Part shown: piece by piece, positions 1-5,879 of the stretch | How the letters are laid out: every line of letters begins with the position of its first letter | How positions within the stretch are numbered: the first letter of the stretch is position 1 | From: Candidatus Bathyarchaeota archaeon B26-1 | Lineage (GTDB): Archaea; Thermoproteota; Bathyarchaeia; Bathyarchaeales; B26-1 | Direction: 5' to 3' | Length of the DNA: 7,915 nt | Assembly (NCBI GenBank): GCA_001593925.1 | Contig: LUCD01000081.1 | Coordinates: forward strand, 1-7,915 | Translations under genes and position numbers: made by a program | Notes under the pieces: generated by a model | The model's input: only the letters and a program-made list of their open reading frames with translations | The model's database searches: none | What the model was told of the DNA's origin: nothing

Positions 1-38
1 GCTTCGTCCGGAAGATTTGCAAGGTTCACGACATGCAT
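1..38 (-). CDS. 5' end of an unidentified gene running off the left edge
   Basis: An open frame starts with ATG at 38-36 on the minus strand and reads MHVVNLANLPDEA to the window edge, giving 12 full codons. It is preceded by AGGTGA (51-46), a strong match to the archaeal anti-Shine-Dalgarno, with a 7-nt spacer. It lies 53 nt downstream of the XPF stop on the same strand, so it is probably the third gene of the SAM hydrolase-XPF operon. The fragment is too short to identify a family. A plus-strand frame open from the left edge to TGA at 94-96 also exists and cannot be excluded, but the SD/ATG pair favours the minus strand. Confidence 0.45.
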   Translation of the reverse strand, partial: MHVVNLANLPDE

Positions 39-45
39 CGACGGT

Positions 46-51
46 TCACCT
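46..51 (-). promoter_or_regulatory. Shine-Dalgarno AGGTGA for the left-edge gene
   Basis: The minus-strand sequence AGGTGA is 7 nt before ATG at 38-36. It is the main evidence that a gene begins here. The segment between it and the XPF stop (52-90) is short and AT-rich around 72-88, so a weak internal promoter is possible but not demonstrated. Confidence 0.5.
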
Positions 52-90
52 AAGACCCATTCGCTTCAGGGTACTAATAACATTATCGCG

Positions 91-798
91 TCATGAAGAA
101 TCGTTGAGGAGCAGTTGTTGAGGCATCTTCTTGAGCGGCTGATAGGGCGCATCTAAGAACTTCACGATTTTCTCCGCCTTAGCTCTTCCCAGCCCCTTCA
201 CCGTGGAGAGCTCAGCTATCGAGGCTGCGAATACCCTCCTGACTGTTCCGAACCTGCGGAGCAGTCTCTCGGAAATTTTAGGGCCGACTCCGGGGAGGCT
301 TGAGACTTGAAGTATCTGCATCCTCTTGAGGTCGCTTATCCTCGGCTTCTTCCGGACCAGAGGCCTGACAGGTTTGACGTCGACCCTTCTCTTCGCCAAC
401 GCGTAGATGAGGTTGGCGGTCTGGAGCTCGTCCGGCGTGAAGAAAGTGTGCAGTCCGTAGCCAAACGTTAAGGCTGTTACGGCTCCCCAGAAGGCTTGAG
501 GCTTAATCTTCCTCCCCAAGAGCGGGAGGAGGTCTCCCTCAACTATGAGGATCGGCCTCTCGTACGCCTCGGCGAGGCGTTGAGCCTGATCAAAGATTCT
601 GCCCGAATAGAGGGAGCGGACGAAGTCGCGGACCTCCTTACGTTCAACCGCGTACTGTGAGACTATGTAGTCCCCAACCTCAAGAACCCTATACTCAACC
701 ATAACGTTGAACGTTCTGAGGATGTCGGGAACGTGGGAGGGCCGCTCCCTCTCATCAACTACAATTCTTATCTTACGGGTTCTTGACACGGCTATCAC
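91..798 (-). CDS. xpf: XPF/ERCC4-type structure-specific endonuclease (short, helicase-less)
   Basis: This is a 235-residue protein with an N-terminal ERCC4 nuclease domain (about 8-140) and a C-terminal tandem helix-hairpin-helix (HhH2) domain (about 160-216). Metal and active-site positions visible are Asp15 and Glu18 in VDERE, Asp43 in GDY, and the diagnostic ERK triplet at 52-54 followed by Asp58. The hairpins are LPGVGPK (168-174) and VKGLGRAKA (200-208). Family knowledge: these dimers cut branched DNA such as 3' flaps, nicked forks and Holliday-like junctions in repair and replication restart, usually assisted by PCNA. The size fits the crenarchaeal short XPF, not the helicase-fused Hef of Euryarchaeota. 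The start is GTG at 798-796, overlapping the TGA of the upstream SAM hydrolase gene (GTGA), which implies translational coupling. The C-terminus reads QQLLLNDSS and lacks the aromatic pair of a classical PCNA-interacting peptide. Identity is very likely; partner binding is inferred. Confidence 0.96.
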   Translation of the reverse strand: MIAVSRTRKIRIVVDERERPSHVPDILRTFNVMVEYRVLEVGDYIVSQYAVERKEVRDFVRSLYSGRIFDQAQRLAEAYERPILIVEGDLLPLLGRKIKPQAFWGAVTALTFGYGLHTFFTPDELQTANLIYALAKRRVDVKPVRPLVRKKPRISDLKRMQILQVSSLPGVGPKISERLLRRFGTVRRVFAASIAELSTVKGLGRAKAEKIVKFLDAPYQPLKKMPQQLLLNDSS

Positions 799-1640
799 AA
801 CCCGGCCTTTCCCGGATGCGTGATGCGGACCGGTTCACCCACCCCGCATCCAAGGGTCTGAGAGGCGTTGCCCATGTTCACTGAGACCTCTAGGAAGCCT
901 GTGCCTCCGATGAGCGTGAGTACCTCCCCGGGAGCCGCCTCACCGTAAGCCGTGCAGAGCCTCAAGTCGAGCTTCCTCCCACCGATCTCAACCCTGAGGC
1001 TTCCACCCTCCTCAATCCCTACCTCAAGAAGGTTCTCCAAGGAGATGTTCGTCACAAGGTTCCCGAAGTCGTCTACGTGAACCACTTCACCTAGAACCTT
1101 GCGTCCGCTGACCCTGGGCTCCGCGAACTCTGGAACAACGGGGTCGCTTACTTCGGGCCCGAAGAGGCTTGGGGGAACCCCGAGAGCTAGGTGAGCCGCA
1201 GATGGGCTGAAGACGTCGCGGCCGTGGAAGGTCCTCGAGATTTTCTGGAGCATGTACTTCCTGTTCTTGATCTCGTAAATGTGGAGGATGCCTTCTCTCT
1301 TGGCTGAGAGCATGAGGACTCCGTTGTCGGGCCCCACATAGAAGCTACGTTTCGCTTCAACGATTATGGGCCGCCTCTCCGTCCCGACCCCGGGGTCCAC
1401 GACGGCGACGTGAACTGTTCCGGCTGGAAAGTATGGAGCTGCTTGGGCTAGGATGAAAGCGCCCATGCGGACATCGAACTTCTTAACCATGTGGCTCACA
1501 TCCACGATCCGAGCTTCCGGGCAGATCGAGAGGATGACGGCCTTCATCTCCGCGACGTAAGGGTCCTTTAAGCCGAAGTCCGTGAGCAATGTGACTATCG
1601 GAGGCCTCAGCCTCTTAGCCCCGCCGATTAACCCGACCAA
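795..1640 (-). CDS. S-adenosyl-L-methionine hydrolase (SAM hydroxide adenosyltransferase, DUF62 family)
   Basis: The product is predicted to hydrolyse SAM to adenosine and L-methionine. Counting from the upstream GTG at 1649 (284 aa), visible family motifs are TDFGLKDPYV (23-32), VDPGVG (84-89), GPDNGVL (106-112), FHGRDVFSP (141-149) and, in the C-terminal barrel, DDFGNLVTNI followed by GNASQTLG near the end. Asp85, Arg92 and His142 match the Asp-Arg-His set described for the archaeal enzyme. The length is normal for this trimeric cytosolic family. Start choice: AAGGAG (1654-1649) overlaps the GTG at 1649, which is too close, but lies 8 nt before an in-frame TTG at 1640, giving 281 residues, so TTG is preferred. 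It is first in a minus-strand operon and overlaps xpf by 4 nt. No functional link to XPF is obvious. The family also includes fluorinase and chlorinase relatives, but those are rare and nothing here suggests halide use. Confidence 0.93.
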   Translation of the reverse strand: MVGLIGGAKRLRPPIVTLLTDFGLKDPYVAEMKAVILSICPEARIVDVSHMVKKFDVRMGAFILAQAAPYFPAGTVHVAVVDPGVGTERRPIIVEAKRSFYVGPDNGVLMLSAKREGILHIYEIKNRKYMLQKISRTFHGRDVFSPSAAHLALGVPPSLFGPEVSDPVVPEFAEPRVSGRKVLGEVVHVDDFGNLVTNISLENLLEVGIEEGGSLRVEIGGRKLDLRLCTAYGEAAPGEVLTLIGGTGFLEVSVNMGNASQTLGCGVGEPVRITHPGKAGL

Positions 1641-1648
1641 ACCCGACA

Positions 1649-1654
1649 CTCCTT
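1649..1654 (-). promoter_or_regulatory. Shine-Dalgarno AAGGAG deciding the SAM hydrolase start
   Basis: AAGGAG on the minus strand abuts and overlaps the GTG at 1649-1647 and sits 8 nt before TTG at 1640-1638. Most other genes in the window use 6-9 nt spacers, so the TTG is the more likely initiator. Confidence 0.6.
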
Positions 1655-1695
1655 CCCCAGTTTTATTTCAGGAACCAAGACCCATCTCCACTCAA

Positions 1696-1721
1696 CTATA
1701 AATATGGAATTGAAAATATTA
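1696..1721. promoter_or_regulatory. Divergent promoter region between SAM hydrolase and aminotransferase
   Basis: CTATAAATAT at 1696-1705 is a good archaeal TATA-like box for the plus strand. A start about 25 nt downstream, near 1724-1728, gives a 40-45 nt leader to the aminotransferase. Read on the minus strand, either the same box or TTAATATTTTC (complement of about 1711-1721) could drive the SAM hydrolase/xpf operon with a leader of roughly 30-50 nt. The box positions are seen; promoter activity is inferred. Confidence 0.5.
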
Positions 1722-1756
1722 ACTAGACTATGGCCGCGTTGCCATCCACCCCGTTT

Positions 1757-1762
1757 AAGGAG
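1757..1762 (+). promoter_or_regulatory. Shine-Dalgarno AAGGAG deciding the aminotransferase start
   Basis: AAGGAG lies only 2 nt before ATG 1765 but 8 nt before the in-frame ATG 1771. The second ATG has normal spacing and is taken as the start. Confidence 0.65.
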
Positions 1763-1770
1763 CGATGGAG

Positions 1771-2922
1771 ATGGGTAGAGATTCACCCGATAGATGTCTG
1801 ATAATGGTTCCAGGCCCCACGAACGTTCCGAGCCGCGTCTTGAGGGCTATGATGAAGCCTATGATAAGCCATAGGGGACCGGAGTTCAGAACCCTATACA
1901 GGGGTATACTCGAGAATTTGAGGTACCTCTTCCAGACGGAAGGCGAAGTCTTCGTCCTCACGGCCTCCGGCACGGGAGGGGTTGAATGCGCCGTCAGCAA
2001 CCTCGTGAACCCCGGCGATAAGGTTCTCATCCCCGTCTTCGGACTCTTCAGCGAGAGGATGAGGGAGAAGATCGCTAGGAGGGGAGGCGTCCCCGTCGAG
2101 GTCAAACTCGATTATGGGGAGGCTCCCACAGCCGATCAGATAGAGCGGATGCTAGAACTCGAGAAGGACGTGAAGGTCATAGCCATAGTCTATAACGAGA
2201 CCTCGACGGGAGTCACTGTGCGCGACCTCCCGGAGATAGGGAGGATCGCTAAGGAGAGAGGTATCCTCCTCCTCGTAGACGCCGTCTCAATCCTTGGAGG
2301 GGACAAGCTTCCAGTAGACGAATGGAACGTAGATGTCTGCGTGGCTGGAAGCCAGAAGTGTCTAGCATGCCCGCCGGGTCTCTCCCTGATCTCGGTGAGC
2401 GAGAGGGCTTGGAGACGGATCGAGAGGACGGAGAGACCGTTCTACTACGACCTCGTCGCGATGAAGAGTTTCCGGGAGCGTTGGGAAACCCCTTTCACGC
2501 CGGCGATCCCCCTCTTCTACGCCCTCGACGAAGCGCTGAAGATTATACGGGAGGAAGGCCTCGAGAAGCGTTTCGAGAGGCATAGGGTCTGCAGTGAAGC
2601 CTTCTACAGGGCCGTTGAGGCTTTAGGCCTCGAGGTCTTCCCGCGGAGGGGCGTCCGATCTAACACCGTGATCGCCTTCAAGAAGCCCGCTGGAGTGGAC
2701 GGCGCCGAGGTTCGTAGGTTAATGAGGGAACGGTACAAGGTTGTTATAGCTGGTGGAGCTGGGAAGGTTAGAGACCTCATCTTCAGGATAGGGTGTATGG
2801 GCGCGGTCTCATCTCCGGACGTGATAAGGACGGTAAGCGCCCTCGAGAACGCTCTAGCCGACGTTGGATACCCGGTTGAGGCTGGGGCAGGCGTCGAAGC
2901 GGCTAAGAGCGTTCTCTTTTGA
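1771..2922 (+). CDS. Class V PLP-dependent aminotransferase (alanine-glyoxylate / serine-pyruvate type)
   Basis: This protein transfers an amino group between alanine or serine and glyoxylate or pyruvate, using pyridoxal phosphate, in the cytosol. Numbering from the upstream ATG 1765 (385 aa): the N-terminal PGPTNVP signature is at 16-22, HRGPEF at 36-41, the cofactor-phosphate loop SGTGGVE at 68-74, the pyridine-binding Asp172 in LVDAVSILGG, and the Schiff-base Lys198 in GSQKCLACPPGL. The C-terminal FRIGCMG (340-346) supplies Arg341, expected to bind the substrate carboxylate. Length is typical of the family. The exact substrate pair cannot be read from sequence; archaeal members may serve glycine, serine or alanine interconversion. 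Start: ATG 1771 has an ideal Shine-Dalgarno spacing, so the protein is probably 383 residues. Two cysteines near the PLP lysine (199, 202) replace the more usual small residues. It is the first plus-strand gene after a divergent promoter; the cupin that follows has its own promoter-like sequence. Confidence 0.95.
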   Translation: MGRDSPDRCLIMVPGPTNVPSRVLRAMMKPMISHRGPEFRTLYRGILENLRYLFQTEGEVFVLTASGTGGVECAVSNLVNPGDKVLIPVFGLFSERMREKIARRGGVPVEVKLDYGEAPTADQIERMLELEKDVKVIAIVYNETSTGVTVRDLPEIGRIAKERGILLLVDAVSILGGDKLPVDEWNVDVCVAGSQKCLACPPGLSLISVSERAWRRIERTERPFYYDLVAMKSFRERWETPFTPAIPLFYALDEALKIIREEGLEKRFERHRVCSEAFYRAVEALGLEVFPRRGVRSNTVIAFKKPAGVDGAEVRRLMRERYKVVIAGGAGKVRDLIFRIGCMGAVSSPDVIRTVSALENALADVGYPVEAGAGVEAAKSVLF

Positions 2923-2936
2923 AAAGTCTTAAAAGC
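2921..2936 (+). promoter_or_regulatory. BRE/TATA-like promoter ahead of the cupin gene
   Basis: GAAAAG followed by TCTTAAAAG (2921-2936) resembles a purine-rich BRE plus TATA box. A start near 2957-2961 would give a leader of about 25 nt containing the cupin Shine-Dalgarno. It begins on the last base pairs of the aminotransferase stop codon, so the cupin could be transcribed separately as well as by read-through. Confidence 0.45.
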
Positions 2937-2970
2937 GTCACGGAGAAAGGTGATTATACTCTACCTTTAG

Positions 2971-2976
2971 AGGTGA
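2971..2976 (+). promoter_or_regulatory. Shine-Dalgarno AGGTGA selecting a TTG start
   Basis: AGGTGA sits 8 nt before TTG 2985. A nearer ATG at 2978 opens a frame of only 13 codons and is too close to this site, so the TTG is the credible initiator for the cupin. Confidence 0.6.
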
Positions 2977-2984
2977 GATGACCG

Positions 2985-3323
2985 TTGAAGGTCTTCAACC
3001 ATCGCGACGTGGAGGCTGAGGATGTAGGTGAAGGCGCTTTCAGGGTCAGGGTCAAGTGGCTTATAGACGAGAAGGTTGGAGCAGAGAACTTCGCCATGAG
3101 GCTCTTTGAGGTCGAACCGGGCGGATACACCCCGTGCCATAAGCATCCTTGGGAACACGAGGTTTTCGTCCTAGAAGGTGACGGCGTTGTTGTAGGCGTG
3201 GACGGCGAAAACAAGATCACGAAGGGCTCCGTCGTCTTTATACCTCCAAACGAGAAACACCAATTCAGGAACGTCAGCGACAAAGCCTTAAAGTTCCTCT
3301 GCCTCATTCCTCTTAGGAAGTGA
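2985..3323 (+). CDS. Small single-domain cupin protein
   Basis: This is a 112-residue protein with one conserved cupin barrel (cupin_2 type). Motif 1 is GYTPCHKHPWEHEVFVLEG (47-65): His52, His54 and Glu59 are the expected metal ligands. Motif 2 around 81-96 (GSVVFIPPNEKHQF) gives the fourth ligand, His92. Such small cupins bind a divalent metal and act as isomerases, dioxygenases, lyases or ligand sensors; the reaction cannot be told from the fold. There is no DNA-binding domain or signal peptide, so it is probably cytosolic. The start is TTG, chosen because AGGTGA lies 8 nt upstream. It follows the aminotransferase by 62 nt on the same strand, with its own promoter-like element between them. 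A link to amino-acid metabolism is possible but unproven. Confidence 0.9.
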   Translation: MKVFNHRDVEAEDVGEGAFRVRVKWLIDEKVGAENFAMRLFEVEPGGYTPCHKHPWEHEVFVLEGDGVVVGVDGENKITKGSVVFIPPNEKHQFRNVSDKALKFLCLIPLRK

Positions 3324-3341
3324 CTCTCAAGCCTTCAGTCT

Positions 3342-3358
3342 GAAACGGCCGGCTTTTT
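3342..3358 (+). terminator. Oligo-T terminator after the cupin gene
   Basis: A short GC-rich palindrome, GGCCGGC, at 3347-3353 is followed by TTTTT at 3354-3358, a typical archaeal U-tract stop signal in the 33-bp gap before the convergent regulator gene. The T-run overlaps that gene's stop codon (TAA on the minus strand, 3359-3357). Confidence 0.45.
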
Positions 3359-4364
3359 ATAGGCTCCCTAACATTTCCTCAGCTCGGTCGATAGCGATCT
3401 CAGCTATCTCTAGAGAGTAGACGTGTATCTGTTTGAGGTTGTCGATGATTCTGTGGATGTAAGAGAAGGTTAGACCGGATATCTCAGTCTTGTCCTCGGC
3501 TTCCTGAAGCATCTCCCATAGATCGTCGAAGCTCAGCTCCAGTTTCTCGTCTAGGACACGGTTGGCCAAGGGTACATCCTTAGACATTAGGGCCTGCATG
3601 GACCAGTCGTACAATTCCAAGACCTTGGAGCTCACCTCAAGGAGAGGTTTCAGGAGGTAGTTGGGAACCTTCTCCTCTCTTGGGATGATGCTCTCAGCGA
3701 TCTTCCTTACGGCTCCTGAAACCTCCATAATCTTATCGATCACCCTTAGGAAGTCGACACTATCTATCGGCTTCAAAGCCCGCTCAGCTGGGAAGAGTAT
3801 CAAGCCTCGAAGAAGTCGGTGTACAACTAGGGAAAGCCTCTTGACATCACGAATCCTCTTTACAACATCTTTGGCTGTCTCAGGTTTCCTTTCCCTCAGG
3901 GCTGAGATAGTCTCGCTGAACATCGACCTTATTATGCTGTGAATTCTCTGGATCGCCCTCTCGATTGGTAGAGTCTTTGTCAACAGGCACTGGATAGTAA
4001 TCGAGTTTGAGGTTACCTCTATGATTTCAAGTCCGAAGAGAGCCTCGGTTATCTCTCTAATCGCATCGTACTGTTCGCTGGTGAAGTTTTCTACGGCTTC
4101 CAGTTTGATTATGTCGAAGCCGTCGACGTACGCTCCCGTGATCCTCCGTCTGAGGGAACGTATCGATTCTTCAGGGGCAACCTTCAAGACGGTCTGCTCT
4201 ACGTTTTTCTCCTTGGTTTCAGGATAAACAGCGATGGAGCCGTCGGCCTGCTCCACGAGCTTCACAGCGTCGCCTTGACGAAGGTTTACCCGTCTCACCC
4301 AAGCCTTTGGAAGCGAGACGAAGAGGCTTTCCCCAATCTTCTGCAGCTTCCTCGTGTAGGACAT
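3357..4364 (-). CDS. AbrB/SpoVT-type DNA-binding domain fused to PhoU-like domain
   Basis: An N-terminal swapped-hairpin AbrB-type domain covers about the first 50 residues: SYTRKLQKIGESLFVSLPKAWV, with the LQKIG, SLPK and LRQGDAV motifs. An all-helical PhoU-like region follows from about 100 to the end, with two three-helix repeats rich in charged, amphipathic helices. This architecture is common in archaea and is annotated as a phosphate-uptake regulator; targets are rarely known. Numbering from GTG 4373 gives 338 residues. ATG 4364 (335 residues) is preferred because GGTG lies 8 nt before it and the domain starts right there. No phosphate transporter is nearby. Instead it is divergent from a cation/proton antiporter across a shared AT-rich promoter with repeats, so it may regulate itself and that transporter; this is inference. 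Related PhoU-like domains are also found coupled to potassium-transport regulation in archaea. Confidence 0.9.
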   Translation of the reverse strand: MSYTRKLQKIGESLFVSLPKAWVRRVNLRQGDAVKLVEQADGSIAVYPETKEKNVEQTVLKVAPEESIRSLRRRITGAYVDGFDIIKLEAVENFTSEQYDAIREITEALFGLEIIEVTSNSITIQCLLTKTLPIERAIQRIHSIIRSMFSETISALRERKPETAKDVVKRIRDVKRLSLVVHRLLRGLILFPAERALKPIDSVDFLRVIDKIMEVSGAVRKIAESIIPREEKVPNYLLKPLLEVSSKVLELYDWSMQALMSKDVPLANRVLDEKLELSFDDLWEMLQEAEDKTEISGLTFSYIHRIIDNLKQIHVYSLEIAEIAIDRAEEMLGSL

Positions 4365-4379
4365 TCCCCACACACCAAA

Positions 4380-4445
4380 TTTAACTTTTTAATTTTAAAT
4401 TTAAACTTATTAAACTATTATAAAAATTTATAGAAAAAGTTTAAT
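4380..4445. promoter_or_regulatory. AT-rich divergent promoter with operator-like repeats
   Basis: Nearly every base from 4380 to 4445 is A or T. TATAAA-AA-TTTATA (4419-4432) is a palindrome that provides a TATA-like box in both directions. It is flanked by TTAAACT (4410-4416) and its inverse AGTTTAA (4438-4444). A second direct TTAAACT is at 4401-4407, 9 bp from the first. The TTTAAATT at about 4395-4405 could serve the regulator gene with a short leader; the box at 4419-4432 could serve the antiporter with a start near 4450. The repeats would suit a dimeric AbrB-type regulator, which is inferred. Confidence 0.55.
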
Positions 4446-4449
4446 TAGA

Positions 4450-4556
4450 GACGACGTTCTCCAGTTGAGGAAAATGGAGAACAATCCCTTCCGGAGCCTC
4501 TTAATGGAGGCGTAGGCTAGAGCTGCAACATGGATGCGGCAAGACGGTGAACCGAT
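4450..4556 (+). promoter_or_regulatory. Long structured 5' leader of the antiporter mRNA
   Basis: If transcription starts about 25 nt after the TATA-like palindrome, the leader is around 105 nt, long for an archaeal mRNA. It contains a perfect 8-bp inverted repeat, GTTCTCCA/TGGAGAAC (4456-4463 and 4475-4482, 11-nt loop), and a GCCTC/GAGGC hairpin (4496-4500 and 4507-4511, 6-nt loop). AGCCT (4495-4499) could alternatively pair with AGGCT (4514-4518). The antiporter Shine-Dalgarno GGTGA is at 4546-4550. No known riboswitch class was recognised. Confidence 0.4.
4474..4515 (+). CDS. Possible 13-codon upstream ORF in the antiporter leader
   Basis: ATG at 4474 opens a frame MENNPFRSLLMEA ending in TAG at 4513-4515, 41 nt before the antiporter start. 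GAGG (4467-4470) precedes it by only 3 nt, in the loop of the 8-bp hairpin, so initiation would be weak. It may be a leader peptide or chance; there is no similarity I can recognise. Confidence 0.2.
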   Translation: MENNPFRSLLMEA

Positions 4557-5753
4557 ATGGAGGAAACACTGCTCCTCATAGTCTTAACATATGGGGTCTC
4601 ACTTAGCCTAGGCTATGTACTGGAGAAGTACCTAAGAACGCCGTGGATGTTTGCAGCTCTCTTCTTCGGCATGTTCCTCTCCCTGTTCGGTCTCTTCAAG
4701 TCCTCTATAGAGAGCGAATCCTTCCAGTTGCTGGCGAACTTAGGGATGCTCATCCTACTCTTCATGATAGGGTTCAACCTAAACTTGAGGGAGATAAGGA
4801 ACCTCAAGAGATACGTCCTCTTGGGGGCCACATCCATGATGCTCCTAGAGGGATTTCTCGGAAGCCTACTCCTGTACTTTGTCTTCCCAAACCACGTGAA
4901 CAACTCTTATCTGGTAGCCTTGATCACGGCATTCTCGTTTGCAACAGTCGGCGAAGCTGTCCTCTTACCAATCCTAGAGGAATTCAACGTTGTCGATACC
5001 CTGTTCGGCCAACTAACCTTAGGGATAGGAACAGTCGACGATGTCCTAGAGGTCTTAATGCTTGCATCGATCATAGCCTTACCCACATTCCTGCCGAAGT
5101 CTCAGATTCGAAGCCTTCCAGACCCAAGGTTAACCATAGCCACCTTAGGGATTATGCTTCTCCTAACCTTCGCGGTGACGAAAGCTGCGAAGAAGATTAG
5201 GAAGGGCTTAGGGAAAAACTCGGATATGCCCTATCCCACCGTTCTCATCACCCTACTCATCTTCTTCTCCCTCACCGCGTTGGGTGGACTCGTCTTTGAG
5301 AGCTTGGCCACGGTGGGCGCGATCCTAAGCGGCATAATCGCACAGGAGATACTGCCAAAGAGAATGTTGAAGGAGAATAGGAGGGAAATAAACTTTTTAG
5401 GTTACGCCTTCCTCTCTCCATTCTTCTTCCTCAGCTTAGGAACAAAAGTCTCGATAAAGTCCATCTTCATTAACCCGTCATTGATAATACTTATATGGGT
5501 AGTCGCGACGGGAACGAAGATACTAGCATCTTTCCTATTTTTCCGTAAACTCCTTGGGAGTAAATACTCTTTGTTGATGGGTTTGGGGCTTAGTATAATG
5601 TTCAGCACAAGCTTGATAGTCCAGTTCATACTCTTCGGCTCGGGTTACATCTCCCTAGCTCTCTACTCCGCTCTCGTAGCAACAGCCACACTGATAACGC
5701 TCTTGATAATAAGCGTTTACTCCTGGTGGTTAGCTGCTAGCAGACCTCCATAA
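4557..5753 (+). CDS. CPA2-family cation/proton antiporter (Na+/H+ exchanger domain)
   Basis: This 398-residue integral membrane protein has about 11-13 hydrophobic segments covering almost its whole length and corresponds to a single Na+/H+ exchanger domain. Key positions: the unwound-helix segment FATVGEAVLLPIL (128-140), the ion-binding pair Asp161-Asp162 in GTVDDVLEVL, the FFFLSLGTKV stretch (289-298), and Lys321 in GTKIL, which matches the lysine of electrogenic DD-type antiporters such as NapA. Family knowledge suggests that a DD motif plus lysine gives electrogenic exchange of Na+ (or another monovalent cation) for H+, maintaining internal pH and salt. No C-terminal TrkA/RCK regulatory domain is present, unlike KefB/KefC. 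The loop usually containing Arg-Gly-Glu near the end reads SIMFSTSLIVQF instead. The start ATG has GGTGA 6 nt upstream. It is divergent from the AbrB-PhoU regulator, has a long leader, and a hairpin terminator follows it. Confidence 0.93.
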   Translation: MEETLLLIVLTYGVSLSLGYVLEKYLRTPWMFAALFFGMFLSLFGLFKSSIESESFQLLANLGMLILLFMIGFNLNLREIRNLKRYVLLGATSMMLLEGFLGSLLLYFVFPNHVNNSYLVALITAFSFATVGEAVLLPILEEFNVVDTLFGQLTLGIGTVDDVLEVLMLASIIALPTFLPKSQIRSLPDPRLTIATLGIMLLLTFAVTKAAKKIRKGLGKNSDMPYPTVLITLLIFFSLTALGGLVFESLATVGAILSGIIAQEILPKRMLKENRREINFLGYAFLSPFFFLSLGTKVSIKSIFINPSLIILIWVVATGTKILASFLFFRKLLGSKYSLLMGLGLSIMFSTSLIVQFILFGSGYISLALYSALVATATLITLLIISVYSWWLAASRPP

Positions 5754-5771
5754 ACGCCTTGGACCCCCGGT

Positions 5772-5795
5772 ACGGTGACGAACTCCACCGTTTTT
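5772..5795 (+). terminator. Intrinsic-type hairpin terminator after the antiporter
   Basis: ACGGTG (5772-5777) and CACCGT (5786-5791) form a 6-bp stem with an 8-nt loop, running directly into TTTTT (5791-5795), 19 bp after the antiporter stop. Two further T-tracts at 5823-5827 and 5830-5836 could act as back-up archaeal U-tract terminators. Confidence 0.6.
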
Positions 5796-5879
5796 CCTAG
5801 CAATCCTTGAGGAAGCAGACTAATTTTTGCTTTTTTAGAAAAACCGAATTCTTGTTGGACTGGAGATCATTTACATACC

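Noticed and set aside
1..90. Possible tRNA or CRISPR-like repeat from the two GGTTCAC copies
   Set aside because: No cloverleaf arms can be drawn, and two 7-base copies 19 bp apart are not an array.
1..96. Plus-strand frame open from the left edge to TGA 94-96
   Set aside because: It would overlap the xpf 3' end, has no recognisable motif in 31 codons, and the minus-strand ATG with a perfect Shine-Dalgarno explains the same bases better. It remains possible.
2322..2585. Long plus and minus frames inside the aminotransferase gene
   Set aside because: These are shadows in other frames of a gene with complete catalytic motifs; their translations are arginine-rich and low-complexity with no recognisable domains.
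4643..5200. 185-codon frame inside the antiporter gene
   Set aside because: It overlaps the antiporter in another frame, its translation is rich in Arg, Pro and His with no domain, and it lacks a ribosome-binding site.
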